Assembly (NCBI GenBank): GCA_003254925.1
Contig: QANZ01035879.1
Span: 1-64,000, forward strand
DNA: 64,000 bases
Direction of reading: 5' to 3'
From: Chamaecrista fasciculata
Lineage: Eukaryota; Streptophyta; Magnoliopsida; Fabales; Fabaceae
Shown: in pieces, positions 20,408-34,028 of the stretch
How positions within the stretch are numbered: the first letter of the stretch is position 1
Layout of the letters: the number at the start of each line of letters is the position of its first letter
Notes under the pieces: model-generated
Database searches by the model: none
What the model saw: the letters and a program-made list of their open reading frames with translations, nothing else
What the model was told of the DNA's origin: nothing
Made by a program: the position numbers and the translations under genes

Positions 20408-23400
20408 TCAAGATTGAACATTAGGTCTTATCTGTCGGGCTTGATTATGTCCTTTTGCTTGAATGGCGATCGACATCGATCGGAGCCGGCCGGTAATCTC
20501 AGTAAATGATGGGCGGCTGTCAGGATCGGGTGACCAACACTCTTCCATAAGCTTTCTCCATTCAGGATCACAACGTTCTGGAATTGGTGGTCTAAGAGTG
20601 TTCTTTACAATTCCCCCTGAAATTATGAGACCAACAAGGAAGTGAATAATGTAAGCCAGAAAGCTACAGCAGTATTCCTCAACTGCAACTGCATCATTAC
20701 CAAATAGGTTAAGATTTGCAGAAACTCCTGTAGTTAGGCTTTTCAAATTTTTAACAGGCTGAAAGGGCCACAGCAATATAAGCCCAAGTAGATATAATAC
20801 ACACTTAAATATTAAGAGTTTAGTTGACTGCAATTGTTGGTATCCTTCCAACATTGAAATTTCTAGCAGTAATTACTTTGTATGTACATTGAAATTCCTA
20901 GCACTAATTACTCCGTATGTAGTTGTTTAAAATCAGTCGCAGAAGGCTGCCCAATGTTACATTTAATCTATTACCATCCTTATTAAGGAACATATCTCTA
21001 TGTAGGGGAAGGAGGAATTAATCAAAGCCCAATAATTGGGCCTAAATTAGCTAAACATATGGGTAATAACCTTGATGGGAATGTAAGAAATTTGATTGAC
21101 CATGAAGAATGTCAATTGGCTAGCCTATTGGTGAAGGGCTTATGCTAGAGAAAATGTGGTTATTTAGTTGGACGTCTTCAAAGCTTTTTCCATAATACAA
21201 AAACAAAAGACAATCGATCTTTCTCAAAAAAGTGAAAAAATAACACGACCCATCTACTCAAGAACTTCCTCAATACATTATACATATATCATATATCATA
21301 GGATTTTCTGGTTATTTTCTATAATAATGGAAGAGACTCCTACAAACTATGACCTGCATATTTGCTACTGTTGTCAATGATATCCAGCTTTGTACAAGGA
21401 ATCAAGGATGCTTTCTTTTCTGCAATTAAGTTAAATTTATAATGTTTTTATTCTACTTTAGTGCTGTGATACAAGTACTCAATAAAACCTATATCTGTAC
21501 CAGCGAAAGTACAGATATGGAAAATTGAGATTTTGGTTTGTGTAAGGTGTGATTGCCTTGTTGAGTCATTATTCATTATTGTTGGTTATTGTAATTTGTA
21601 TATACTTTCTGAAATAGCCCTACTTTCTTTATCTCCTTCCTAATGAAGCTTAATCGAGTCAGATAGCTCCTGTCCTGATGAATCCTTCAGAGATTTAATT
21701 CATACCTTGATTTTCAGCCTCCAGATTATTGATATAAACATTCCTCTTAAATAATTATTCTACAAACCACTAGATGTGGGATGTTACTGAGGACTTTGGA
21801 TAGTTTGTAGTATGTCTTGGTGAAAAGTTATGCCCATTACTTTGGATAGTTTGTAGTATATCTCAGCTAAATTGTGAACTTCGAACATATCAATTATTAA
21901 ATTTTAGAGGAAGATTAGAGGGGGAAAAAGTTATGCCCATTACATCCTACATTACAACCAATCAAGTGACAAAGTTGAATATGTGCTGCTAATCTATTCG
22001 TTGTTATTCGATGATGTTAGGATACTAGTATTTTATATTTTATTATTAGGAATAATTTATTATGTTTGTAAGTTCTGAAGTATTATTATTATGTTATTTT
22101 TAAGTATGGAAGTTATTATGTGTGTTGTAGTTATTAGAGGGTAGTTTTTAGGAAGTCTATATATATATTGTAAGTTGATTATGTGATGTGAATGATAATA
22201 ATTATTTCAGAAACTGTCTCTCTCTCTATCTGATTCTCTCTCTTTCTCTCCTTCTCAAGTATGGAGATTCTCCTCCTTGAGTCCCTCTTCCTCTAACCTT
22301 AGATTCTGGGGTTCTAACAGATGATGAGTAACAACTTATAGGAATGCTGATATCTAAGGAAAACAGACCTCATAAAGTGGAACAGTATATAAGAAAATGA
22401 AAAACTAAAAAGGTATTAGTCATTTAATAAGGTCAATAAATGTTAGAGCAAGGTGGTAGCGATCTGCAAGGTTATGAAATTCTTTGTTAGTTCCAATCCT
22501 AGAAAAAACCATCTATGGATAATATATAACTATCTTATTGCATATCAGGATTCATGAACCATATTTATTCAATCGTTACTTCTGTTAATATAATCTAGAT
22601 AAGTAATTTAGAATTATAGATCGTCTCAACCAATCAAATTATTTATCTGATATTAGTCTTGTTTATGTTCGGACTTCCCTTTTAAAAGATCCCAATGATT
22701 TACACAGGACTTCATGTTTCAGCTTTCTTACACCCTTGATTAATTTCACATCTAAACACTGAAATAACTAAATAAGTCTCTAAAACATAATACTCGGAGT
22801 GCTATTTGCATTTTATATTAAAGCCCCTAGTTTGTTTTCTTTTGACATTCAACAAAGAACAGCAAAACAAAATTCCATTACAGTTATACAAATTTCAAGC
22901 AACAAGTGAAATAGACCAAGCTCTAGTGTACCTTAAGAAAGCACAAACCTCAATTCATAGGTCATAGATATTTGTTACAGTTATATCAAATAACGCCAAA
23001 ATTTATTCAGTCTCCTACAGTAGAAAAGATTCATTTTCTTTTGAAGTCCTTTCCTTCTAACAAAACCTCTTCTGTTGAAAAGTTAAATTCATTATTTATG
23101 AAAAATTTCTTCCAATTTTATGGCACAATTAATTAGCCTTGATAAAAATTTTAGGAAAAAAGATTGAGAAGGATGAATAAATCTTACCAATAATGGCACC
23201 ACAATGCATATCTGCATATGGTTCGTCACCAGTAAGTATCTCCCACATCGAGATGCCAAATGAGAAAACATCAACCTGTCAAATTCATTGCACATGCTAA
23301 ATACTCTGCAAAAGATTCATTTTATTATTTATATCGCAAAAAGCATAAGAACGAATGCACAGACCTTCTCTGAAACCCGGTTGCTGCTGCCATTCAACAG

Positions 23401-26400
23401 CTCTGGTGCCATCCATGGAAGGGTTCCTCGTACACCACCCGATACCAGGGTATTGCGTTTGATTCTTGATAATCCAAAATCTCCAACCTAAAAATAAATT
23501 AAGAACTGTTAGAAGTCAAGAGTTTATTAATTAGAGTTAGTTGTTTGGTATGGGTTAGCTAGAATATTAAATGAGGTAGGTGAAGTTGAGGTCTTCTAAT
23601 ATGTATGCAAATGCCATTGTAATCAATCAATCAATCTAATCTACTGAATTCAACAAGAACAAACCAAAGATGCAAAAGAATAGACATTAGTAATGCTAGG
23701 TAATAAATAATTAGAGAATCCAAACTAAAATAAGGTCAAAACAATAATGAACTGCCAGCAGACAAATTTCACTATGAATTCAGTTATGTGAGTGACCACT
23801 TCATCCGAAAGACAAAGCAGTTTAATGGTGCTCCATAAAATAGTTTTACTATCGAATTCTAACAAATACCCTCACACAAGAATTTTAGACTTTAAGTATG
23901 GAAAAACACATGCCCATCATACCTTGTGCAATTATTTTTATTATTATGTTGAATGGGGCAGTATAAACCAAACTCGAGACTAATTGTTTATAGAAGCTCT
24001 TCTACCAGGTCAAGGACCACATCCCAAGAGTTTTAGCTTTAGAACTAGTTTGGGATTGCTTTGAACTTTTGCTCATTTTTTTACAACTTTTTATCCAATA
24101 GAGTTTAAACAGTTTGTGTTTTGGAAAAATCATTTATGCACTTTCATCAATACTATCGTGCATGGAAAATCCTTTTAAGAAAATGCTTTTTATTATTGAA
24201 TCACCAAAAAAGGCATGTAGTCAAGACTCAAGAGGGTAGAGAAAATTGAATAGAATTATGGTAATTAAACCATTCAAAACTAGCTTATTGTTTGGTAAAA
24301 GCTTGGCCAAACAGCTTAACTTATCGAAATAATCACTTCACAAAATGAATAATAAACAAAGTTAGCCTCCTAGTAGCTTGGCAATCAGAGAGTTAATCTC
24401 TACAAATTTCCGACCAAATGAATAACTATTATTCTTTTAACTTAACTTTCTTGTCTCAGAATATACTTTGTCACTCTTATGTTAGAGGCTTCTATACCCA
24501 TTCTCATCAGTAAAGGGAAGCATGCAATTTTACATTACCATAATAAACCTTTATGATTTAATCACTATCCTTGTTTCAAAAAAGATGAAACTTGATTTCT
24601 GTTTTTACCTTACAAATTGGTCGTTGTGGATCCCTCAAATTGACAAGCAAATTATCACACTTCAAATCAAAATGAACAATATTTTTGGAATGCAAGTACT
24701 CCATTCCAAAGGCTGCATCCATGGCAATTATTAGCTTTTTACGACGATCAAGTAATCTGCAAAAGGAGTTTGAGATTTAATACATGTATGAATAACAATT
24801 CAATAGTTTAGAGATCAAGTGCCAATTAGCCTACCGATCCTTCTTGACAAGGACATGCCTAAGAGAACCATTAACCATATACTCCGTTACAGTAGCCAAG
24901 GTTCCCCCAGCACCATCTGGTACGACCCCATAAAATGCAACTACGTTTGGATGGTGAAGATTTGAGAGGATTTGTGCCTCTCTCCAGAAGTCTTTTGTCT
25001 ATTCAAGGAAAGAAACAATGTCAGGTTCATGCACAGGATTTTATTTTAATTTATTCATTTCAACAGAAAATGTGCTTTTAGCAACTTGAAAAGAAACTAC
25101 AAAATGGTATTACTTAAAATAGCAAAATAAAAATGAAAATAATATACAAGAAATCTCTTCATCACATCTTTAGAGTTTACATGATTTGCACCATGCACTT
25201 TGAGGAAATCAAGGGAATTGGAATTTTCACATCAATAAGAAGTTATCACGAATTACTTGCTTCTATTTTATAAAAGTTTGAAATGTAATTTTCTCTTCAA
25301 CGGTTACCCACTTGCACTTTAGAGACTCTAGGATGCACAGTTCTCTTTAGAGGATCCAGATCCAATGTAAAGATATTCAAAATTTGAGACATCAAAATCC
25401 AATGCCAAACAATAAGAATAGTGTATTTCCATGCAGAGACAGGATTAAACCCTATTTCATCTATCTATCTTTTATTTAAAGAGGTGACAAGTGACAACAT
25501 TAGACCTATGGGTAGATATTGCTACATATCATACATATTGAATAGGGTGTTGAAGAGAAAACAAATCTGAAGACTAACCAGTCGTTCTTGCTCAGAGGAT
25601 CTTCCTGCAAAGCAGCTCTTTTTAATTCTCTTTATCGCAACATCTGATCCCCTCCATTTTCCATGATAAACAGTTCCGTAAGTACCAGACCCTAACTCCT
25701 GAAGTTCTTCAAGATCAGCATTCCGTATTATCTATAAAACATGACTTTAGAAATCAGTTATAGACAAACAAACAAAATAATTTACATAAAGCAGTAAAGG
25801 AACACAAAGCTTGACAATATAAACCAATAGCTATAGGTACAACAACAATGCTCTAACACAAGAAGATACACAATGTTGAGAAAGATTTTATCAGATGCAA
25901 ACACAAAAACTGTCATTCATACATTTTAAGCAGTATGGCTTGGTTATACTGAATAATAAGTTAGGTAGTGTACATTTATACTTTTTGGTAAAAGCAATAA
26001 TAAGTAATCGTAATCATTGTACATTAATATCTCTTCCAATTATTGTCAGAGCAGGGCAAGGATTCCTACAGGATTAAACAGCTGAGCCTCACAAAATTAG
26101 TCCAGATGTGATCCTGTCTTCCCCAATTCCGGAAAGGTCGACTTAAAAACAGCACAGAAAGCACACTATACCCCAAAGGATGTAACAGGTGAGGAAGACC
26201 GTGATTTCTTAAATTCATCATACAACTAAACAGCTCTTTGTAACATTACTCTACCCACCAAAACGTACCAATGACAGTTAGGAAGATGGACACTGGTATA
26301 AATAAATAAGAAGGTAATTCATAGTTCTTTTTTTTTTAAAAAAAATGGAAATCTAATTTTAATTTTTGCCATGAGCCCATGATGCATTAACTAGCATCAT

Positions 26401-29400
26401 AAGAAAATTATTTTACTATATCCAGTAGGACAAATCATGATCATCTCATACAGAACATTTGTACAAGGAAAACAAAAAAAGGTAAACCTACAGAAAGACC
26501 CAGAAAACAAAGGGTTACATTGAGCATATCGACACCTATGCAAGATAGCATAGTTCTTTGATAGGCCTTGTAGTTTTCTTTTTAGAATATCATCAAAGTA
26601 AAATTGGAATCTATGATACTGATACCTGGAATAAATACTTTATCCCATCCCTGCAGCCAAGTAATTGGCAACCTCTCTATATTTAACTATGTGGGATGTA
26701 ATGTACTTTAACATGCTCTTCAAAGGCAATAGCAATAATTCTTATCTCTTTCTTCTTTTGGGTTATAATTTCCTCAACTAAGACCGACGCAGCATAGGTG
26801 ATGATTTTAAAATGCTTCATTTATCACATTATATTAACATATAAATGTTACTAAAGATCTTACCGTAAGAGATGGGTTAATGAGTTTACACCAGAGATTA
26901 GAATATAGGGTATTCTTTTTAGTTGCTAAAAAAAATGAATCCTCTACAAAAGAAATAGAAATTATGGAAAGTTGAATATGACAGTTAGTTGAAGCCAGCA
27001 GAATAATGAGATAAAATTAACAAAATGTAAATTTTGAACTTGAAACATGAACCGCAACAGGAAATATAATATTTGAGTGATAGACAACCTGCAAACCATA
27101 TATGTTGGCTTCCATTTCTGCTATCATTGCATCAGTAAGAAAATCATTATTGTCTGCTTCATCATCTTTGAAATCCTGTAAAAGAAAAGAAATTTGTTAG
27201 AACCTCCAGATAAATCAGCTAAGACTCTTATCTAATTGCAGTATCTTTTACCTCAGGTTCGGACTCTGGGATGGTGCTCCCTGCCTCTGTTACAGATGGG
27301 GATATTACGTCAAATCCAATTTCATCCACCATATGTGGGGTGGGCTCCAATGAAGACTCAATGCCTTGAGGAACAGCTCCAGTTACATCTTCTACAATAA
27401 TAAGTGGCTCCAGTTTATTTAAATCATCACACTTTACTAAATTCTTTGACTGCCCCAATATGATATCGTCAACTTTTGTTTCAAAAGCAACAGTTCCACC
27501 AATAAACTGATCTGCATTAGCTATATAGTCATCATCAAGGAGAGAGGGTACTCTCTGAAAAGCAAAATTATTGCTTAGGTTCTGCACGTCATTCATTGGC
27601 AAGTTCGAACTCGGAACAGGATCATCATGAAGTACTTCAGAATACACAAATTCAGAGCTCACAGTTGGATTTTTATGAAGACCCGTATCCTTCTGAAAAG
27701 AAGGTTGAACTTGTGCACATGTATGAGTAACCAAATGAATGGGCAGCTCAAAAAAATTATCACCAAGAGAAGCTTTGCTGCAAGAGTTTCCTTCACATTT
27801 TAGAAATGAACCATTTAAGCCAGAACTTTTGGTCGATGAAAAATCAAATCCCAGTTCTCCATTCAAACCTTCAGCTAAACCACATTTTTTTCCATCAATA
27901 GTCCTGTGGCTCGTATTAAGAAAATTAGATGAGGTCTTCTCGATCAGATTACTTTGGGAAACTCCCATCACACTTGAGGATGCAGAAACCATGTCCTCAG
28001 AAGGTTGCTCCCATTGTTTTTGTTTATTAGTCTTCACATTAAAATTAGAAGCTGGGAAGGAGTCCAAAAGATGTGTGTCATTCACATGCCCCAAGGCAAT
28101 GGCAGGTGATTTCCCCTGGCAAAGATTGCTATCTTTACTCTGAATATAATTCTTGTCTTCAGTTGTCTTCATCATTTCCGTAGTCACAACATTGTCCCCA
28201 CACTGATGCTCTATGAAGCTAGATACACTTGAATCAGCTTGAGAGAAAGGGCTCTCTTTATTTGGTAAAATGCTATCCTTATGATAATGCTCATTCACTC
28301 CTAAAATCTCTGCAGATGAGGAAGAAATTTGTAAATCCTTCCTTCTGTGCAATTCAGTTGGCTCAACATTTAGTATCTTACTCTGTAGCTGCGGATAAAC
28401 GAGACTGGGATCATGCAGGACTTCCATAGGGCCAGTTTGCGAAACACCAGGGAGTACCACTGAAGATAACTGAGCCTTTGAAAGGTTCAATGAGGAAGAT
28501 AGATTGAATCCTTCTTGTGAGCAGTAACCAGACCTTGTTCCACTCTCATGCAACTTTGAGTCAGAAAATGCATGAGGTATCCCATTTGGAGAATCAGCAG
28601 CACAATTAGACCCAGATTGTTGGTAAACTGACTCACTCAGGCAGGCAAAAGGATTTCCACAGTGGAAATTTTCATCATTAGGCAAGGACGTTTCAACCAC
28701 AGTTTCACCATTATAGCCGTCACTTTGATTAGCATATGAAACAGTCACAAATTCCTTCCCAGGATCGTAGTTTCCAAAATGCCTTCCACCGTGCTGCTGT
28801 GGCAGACCAACATCAGGATGTTGACAAGAGTGACTGTCACTTAGGAAAGTTGCATCCATTTGTTGGGAGTGTCTGCAATCAGCAGTGATGTTGGATGTAT
28901 CGGGCAGTATTTGGGCAGCACTAAAGGATAAGCTGCTCTCAACACTTCCCTTGCATGAAGTATTCCCCTGAGACTGTGAGTACACTTCGCTTAAATTTCC
29001 TCCTTGTAATGGATTTGGAGAAACTGATTGATGTAGATTTGAGGACTTGTGCAAATTCTGGGAGTCATCAAGAAACCCATCTGGATGGACAGCACTACCA
29101 CCACCCTTGATCTCTGAAGGAGAAGGTGCATTTGGAAAACTTCTCTGAAAATCTGGAGTGAAATTCAAATTTGTTCCAAATGGACAAGCTTCATTTGTCA
29201 AACTCTGTCCAGGAACATTTATTCTCGGACTACGGTCTTCTATGCCATTCACGGCAACAACATATTGGTAATCAGGATCACTTTGCTGAATACTGCTTGC
29301 CTCAAATGAAGATTCGTTTTCAGATTCACTCAATGGAACTAAGAAAATTCTAAGCCTTTGAGATCCTTCCTGCCTTTCAGGCCCATAGTATTCTTCTATC

Positions 29401-30203
29401 ATATTTTGAAGATCCTCATCAGAGGAGACAGATATTAGAGCATCAAGATCCTCGCCCGGAAGCTGGTACTTAATTGTGTGAGGTTGTTTGCAAATACCCA
29501 AGGTCTTTGAAACAAGCTCTTGCCACGAAATATTCTTTCGGAAAGATATAATGCGAGTCTCTCCCCCAACATATCTGAGTTTTCCATCACTAGGCCTTGG
29601 CAATATTTTCCCACCAAAGCTGCATAGAAACTTTATTTTCCCAGATTGAGAATCATCTTTAACTCCCAAACCCGAAAATTCATAGGAATAAGAGCATTCT
29701 TTTCTGATAAACGGTGACACTGGTGACCCAATGTCAGCTTGGTCACCAATGGATTCACCAAGTGCCTTCCCCAATCCATGTGTACTACCATCTTCCTGTT
29801 TGTTTTTGCTAAATTTATTATCGAAAGCCCCATTTTCCATCTCTTGTGATGGCTCTTTAGTAGTAAAGGTAAGGTCAGCACTGTCAAAAGGATTCTCAGA
29901 GTTCATTCTCTTCAATCCCAAAATATAAGAAAGATCTTCATATTTCGCATGGCTGTTCTCCCTATGAAATTCAAACCTACCTTCCTGGCTTTGCAGTGAA
30001 TCCGGTACAACAGTTACTCTTCTACCAGCAATTCCATCATAAACAAACTCCGCAGAGAATTCTCTCCCTGGATCTATGTCGTTATGTACATTCTGTCCTG
30101 TCGTTAAAACACCAGCTGATTCTACTCGTCTATGTTGAGCCAACATGCTAGGAACCCTCCTAGTGTTGGAAACTAATAAGACTTCAGGCTTATTTAGTTC
30201 CAT
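20408..30203 (-). CDS. PB1-domain Raf-like MAPKKK (plant Raf group B4 type)
   Basis: Serine/threonine kinase of about 1307 residues, encoded by eight exons with GT-AG introns: 30203-27252, 27175-27089, 25731-25579, 24998-24835, 24756-24609, 23487-23365, 23275-23188 and 20616-20408. Phases are consistent and the total is 3924 bp. The start is the first ATG in the large open frame; an upstream in-frame stop excludes much extension. PB1 domain at about residues 189-291 ([35 protein letters not shown]). A long Ser/Asn-rich linker follows. The kinase domain has GSGTYGTVY (about 1027-1035), VAIK Lys at about 1047, HFDLKCDN (Phe in place of the RD Arg), [16 protein letters not shown], and ends near [14 protein letters not shown]. 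Related plant kinases act in osmotic/ABA signalling upstream of SnRK2; that role is inferred from family. Confidence 0.93.
22015..22319 (+). mobile_element. solo LTR in the last kinase intron
   Basis: A 305-bp segment starting TGTTAGGATAC and ending GGGGTTCTAACA. It is flanked by a perfect 5-bp duplication, gatga (22010-22014 and 22320-22324). The ends are the usual TG...CA with short inverted termini, and the 3' part contains a CT-rich block. No internal retroelement sequence remains, so LTR-LTR recombination is the likely origin. Confidence 0.85.
23507..23655 (+). mobile_element. short solo LTR (TRIM-like) in a kinase intron
   Basis: A 149-bp segment, TGTTAGAAGTC ... GAATTCAACA, has a perfect 5-bp duplication agaac at 23502-23506 and 23656-23660. 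The length and TG...CA ends suit a terminal-repeat retrotransposon in miniature or another small LTR element reduced to a solo LTR. It lies only 20 bases upstream, in transcript sense, of the exon starting at 23487. Confidence 0.75.
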
Positions 30204-30511
30204 GAAAAACAGATTCTCAGCTGCACAAACTGTCAAGTGTTTCAACAGACTCTTAATCCAGTATTAGGGGCAAAAGTACTACTAATTAATGTCCAATTTT
30301 CCTGACCGTTGCAATCCAAGTTCATGTTCAACACGTCCAATAGTTCATCATCAAGTCAACTGCAATGAGGATTCAGAAGAAATACAAGGGAACACTGAAT
30401 CAATCAAACAAGAAATCCAGTGCATAGTTTCACAACAAAATAGAGGTGGAAAACAAGTTCGATTAATACAAAAACCCAAACAAGAAGACAAGGAAAAACT
30501 CCCACTAGCCT

Positions 30512-31731
30512 AGCTTCAAGCTTTTCTAGCTGCAAATACACACAAAAAAATCAATCCGTATCATCCACCAGAAACAATAGTAGCTAGACCAACTACTGCA
30601 TATTTCTATGAAAGGTGACGAGCACAACAAAACCATCAATTTGAATAAGAAACACTATTGATCACCCAACAATAATCTCCATCAGCTAAATCAATCTCAT
30701 TTGACCCTTATACTAGCTTCAAGCTTTTCTAGCTGCAAATTCACACAAAAAATTTCAATCCGTATCATCCACCAGAAACAATAGTAGCTAGACCAACTAC
30801 TGCGAATTTCTATGAAAGTTGACGTGTACAACAAAACCATCAATTGAATAAGAAACACTATTAATCACCCAACAATAATCTCCATCAGCTAAATCAATCT
30901 CATTTGACCCTTATACTAGCTTCAAGCTTTTCTAGTAGCAAATATACACAAAAAATCAATCCGAATCATCCACCAGAAACAATAGTAGCTAGACCAACTA
31001 CTGCGTATTTCTAAGAAAGTTCACGAGCACAACAAAACCATCAATTTGAAAAGAAAAACTATTGATCAGCCAACAATAATCTCCATCAGCTAAATCAATC
31101 TCATTTGACCCTTATACTAGATTCAAGCTTTTCTAGCTGCAAATTCACACAAAAAATTTCAATCCGTATCATCCACCAGAAACAATAGTAGCTAGACCAA
31201 CTACTGCGTATTTCTATGAAAGTTGAGGAGCACAACAAAACCATCAATTTGAATAAAAAAAAAACTATTGATCACCCAACAATAATCTCCATCAGCTAAA
31301 TCAATCTCATTTTACCCTTATACTAGCTTCAAGCTTTTCTAGCTGCAAATTCACACAAAAAATTTCAATCCGTATCATCCACCAGAAACAATAATAGCTA
31401 CACCAACTACTGCGTATTTCTATGAAAGTTGACGAGCACAACAAAACCATCAATTGAATAAGAAACACTATTGATCACCCAACAATAATCTCCATTGACT
31501 AAATCAATCTCATTTGACCCTTATACTAGCTTCAAGCTTTTCTAGCTGCAAATATACACAAAAAATCAATCTGTATCATCCACCAGAAACAATAGTAGCT
31601 AGACCAACTACTGCGTATTTCTATGAAAGTTGAGGAGCACAACAAAACCATCAATTTGAATAAAATAAAAAAAAAACTATTGATCACCCAACAATAATCT
31701 CCATCAGCTAAATCAATCTCATTTGACCGAA
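30512..31731. repeat. six-copy ~203-bp tandem repeat in the kinase leader region
   Basis: Units start with agcttcaagcttttctag at 30512, 30715, 30918, 31119 (agattcaag variant), 31325 and 31528, giving spacings of 203, 203, 201, 206 and 203 bp. Copies differ by scattered substitutions and small indels in A-runs. The array lies between the first coding exon and the probable 5' untranslated exon of the kinase gene, so it would be transcribed as leader intron. Confidence 0.93.
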
Positions 31732-31887
31732 CTTCCATCAACATTTCAAAACTCAAGTAAAATAATCATAAGCAATTCCTAACCCAAAAAAGAACAAAAA
31801 TGGGTATGAAACTATGAATGAAAAATCAAAATCACCCCAACCCAATTGAAGAAACAGGGACCAAAATGCAAAGAAGGATAACCCACC

Positions 31888-32235
31888 TGATGATCAGCTT
31901 TTTCTTTTCTTCACTCTAGCTCCGTGTACCACCCAAAAGCTGAATTACAAGGAGTGGCGCAATCGGAGCGAACACGGTGAAATCTAAGTGAAATTGAGGG
32001 TTGGATCGAGAAATTCAGAGAAATTGAGGGTTAAAAATCGAAAGCTCACGCTTGCCGGTTCAATCGTAGCCGTCGGAGATCAACATTGCCGAGAATTAAG
32101 CGGTAACGACACAAACAGCCATAACTGTAACCATGAACGGAAAAACGAATTGGATCTCTCTCTCACACACACTTTCTCTCTCTATCTCTCTCTCTCTCTT
32201 CAATTTCTTCTTCTTCTTCTTCTCCTTAATTACGT
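31888..32235 (-). promoter_or_regulatory. probable 5' untranslated exon and promoter-proximal region of the kinase gene
   Basis: On the minus strand a good splice donor (ATCAG|GTGGGTT) lies at 31888/31887. Upstream is a GC-richer block (31900-32130) and then GA-rich microsatellites (32155-32225), a common plant 5' UTR/core-promoter context. I infer that the kinase transcript begins here and that a long leader intron (31887 to about 30250) carries the tandem array. No TATA box could be fixed with confidence. Confidence 0.5.
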
Positions 32236-32669
32236 GGAGCTATGATTCTTGGAACTTTGAAATTCTCTGGGAAAAGGAAAACAATGATACGGAAATATAA
32301 TAAAGAAACAATCTCAAAGGCGAAAGCAATTGAGAATCCCAAAAGACACTTTCGTTGTTCGTTTCATTCATTCATTCATTCATGCTTCTTCGTCCCTCGA
32401 CCTTTTCTCCTGGACTATTATTATTATAATTTATTGTCCTTTTTTTGTATTCGCTGATTAAATTATTCTGGTGTTTCAGAAGCTCATAGAACTATCGTAT
32501 TAATTGAAATACAGAGATACATTAATAACAGGACTAGAACAATTTTTAATCTAGTCCTCATATTTTACTTGATATTTTTATTTAGTCCCAAGGATTTTAT
32601 TTTTTAAAATATTTTTTTATACTTTTTAAATATTTAAATTTTAGTCTTTAATAATCAAAGTTATCTCAC

Positions 32670-32742
32670 AAATATTTATTTATAGTTAATTGAGATAATC
32701 GATATTCATGAGATTATTTTAATTAACTATAAATAAATATTT
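32670..32742. repeat. AT-rich palindrome
   Basis: The arms aatatttatttatagttaat (32671-32690) and attaactataaataaatatt (about 32722-32741) are near-perfect complements separated by about 30 bp that itself is partly symmetric. It can form a long hairpin. It lies immediately before the RTE LINE fragment. Confidence 0.7.
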
Positions 32743-33125
32743 ATAGGTGGCCAAGATGAGAACGCTTAATAGGATGTGTGGTCATACTGTTAAAAATAAG
32801 ATCAAGAATAAAGTCATCATAAAGAAGGTTGTTGTAGCACCTATCGTAGAGAAATTGATCAAAACACGTCTGGGGTGGTTCGGGCATGTGCAAAGAAGAC
32901 CCTTAGAGGTCTGGTAGGTAGAGTTGACCAAATGATCGAAAATTTTATTATCCGAGGAAGGGGAAGACCAAAGTGAACTATCTAAGAAATTATCTGTAAA
33001 TATCTATATATCAATAACTTTATAATTGACATGTGCAAAGATAGAATATGTTGACGTCAGTTGATCCATATAGTCGACCTTACCTAGTGGAAAAAAACTT
33101 GGTTGTTATTACTGTTGTTATAAGA
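32743..33125 (+). pseudogene. RTE-type LINE 3' fragment
   Basis: The plus strand encodes the C-terminal tail of plant RTE-clade LINE reverse transcriptases: KMRTLNRMCGHTVKNKI, then VVVAPIVEKLIKTRLGWFGH and VQRRPLEVW. Degenerate sequence follows, matching the usual end '..HVADPT' (here tcgaccttacctagtgg, 33074-33090) and a TTG/GTT-rich 3' terminus. It is 5'-truncated and contains stops. Confidence 0.75.
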
Positions 33126-34019
33126 TAATCTATAATAGTAAAAATATTTAGTATTAAAATTTTTTATTTGTCAATATCATCAGTTATATTAGTTATGATA
33201 TTAGTATATAATAAATTAGTTTTACACTTATGCTTTTACAAAATCTGTAAAAGAATATTATTATCAGATATTTATGTGTAAAGAACTAAAGTATAAAAAT
33301 TTATAGCATAGAAGGATTGATTTAAAAAGCTGTAATGAGTAAATTCAAATTTTAAGTAAAGTATAAGGACTAAATATTGAATTTTTCCGATAAATTAACT
33401 TTGTTTCTTTCTATTCTTATTATTATATTATTTTAATATTTGTATTACAAAGTGCGTTTGGCGTTTTCATTCCGCCCCTCTGTAAACTGCAAAAAGTGCA
33501 TCCATCACACGGAGGCAGTGCCACGTGTACTCCCTCAGTGCCATGAAACAGCTTCGTGCTTTCCTCAAATAAGACTGACTGACACATTTTAAAATTTTAA
33601 GGTTAGAAGTTTTTTTAAGGTGAATTAATTTAGGTTGAATTTAAAAACAATACGTATATTTCAATCTAAATTAATTTAAATCAAACAGTAATAAGTTTGG
33701 TCGGGCATGCAAGTCGGTCTATTCTAATTTATAATTTTTTGTGACGCACCATAATAAATAAAATTTTATCAACTCTATTAATATTATTTGAATATTACTT
33801 GTTTTGGTATTTTAATTAGTAATATTATTTTTTACTGTAATTTAATTAATAATGTTTTTCTTCTCGAGCCTCTCGTGATGCTAGTAACTTATTACACAAC
33901 CAGATTTGAAACTTTTTAATTCTTGCACAATATTTCAAGTATGGACACAAATGACTAAAAGTCCAAACTTAAAAAACTTTAAAAAGTCAAAAATAAATTC
34001 AAGAAGTATAGAAATATAT
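33126..34019. other. AT-rich intergenic stretch
   Basis: No gene, element boundary or RNA is supported. A GC-richer patch at 33455-33570 (gagggagtacacgtgg complement, with a CACGTG-like core near 33522) is unassigned. Confidence 0.45.
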
Positions 34020-34028
34020 TTATAAATA

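Noticed and set aside
20617-20854. Upstream continuation of the last kinase exon as an open frame
   Set aside because: The frame runs past a good acceptor at 20616/20617 into intron; the homologous protein continues in exon 23188-23275.
27739-28143. A 134-codon plus-strand open frame inside the kinase gene
   Set aside because: It is the antisense of the large kinase exon, has no recognisable domain, and the minus-strand frame is clearly coding.
30204-30245. A longer kinase N-terminus beginning at 30245
   Set aside because: The codon there is TTG, not ATG; the first ATG in frame is at 30203 and a stop lies upstream.
30512-31731. Regular repeats that might suggest a CRISPR-like array
   Set aside because: The ~203-bp units are contiguous direct tandem repeats without spacers, in a plant gene leader.
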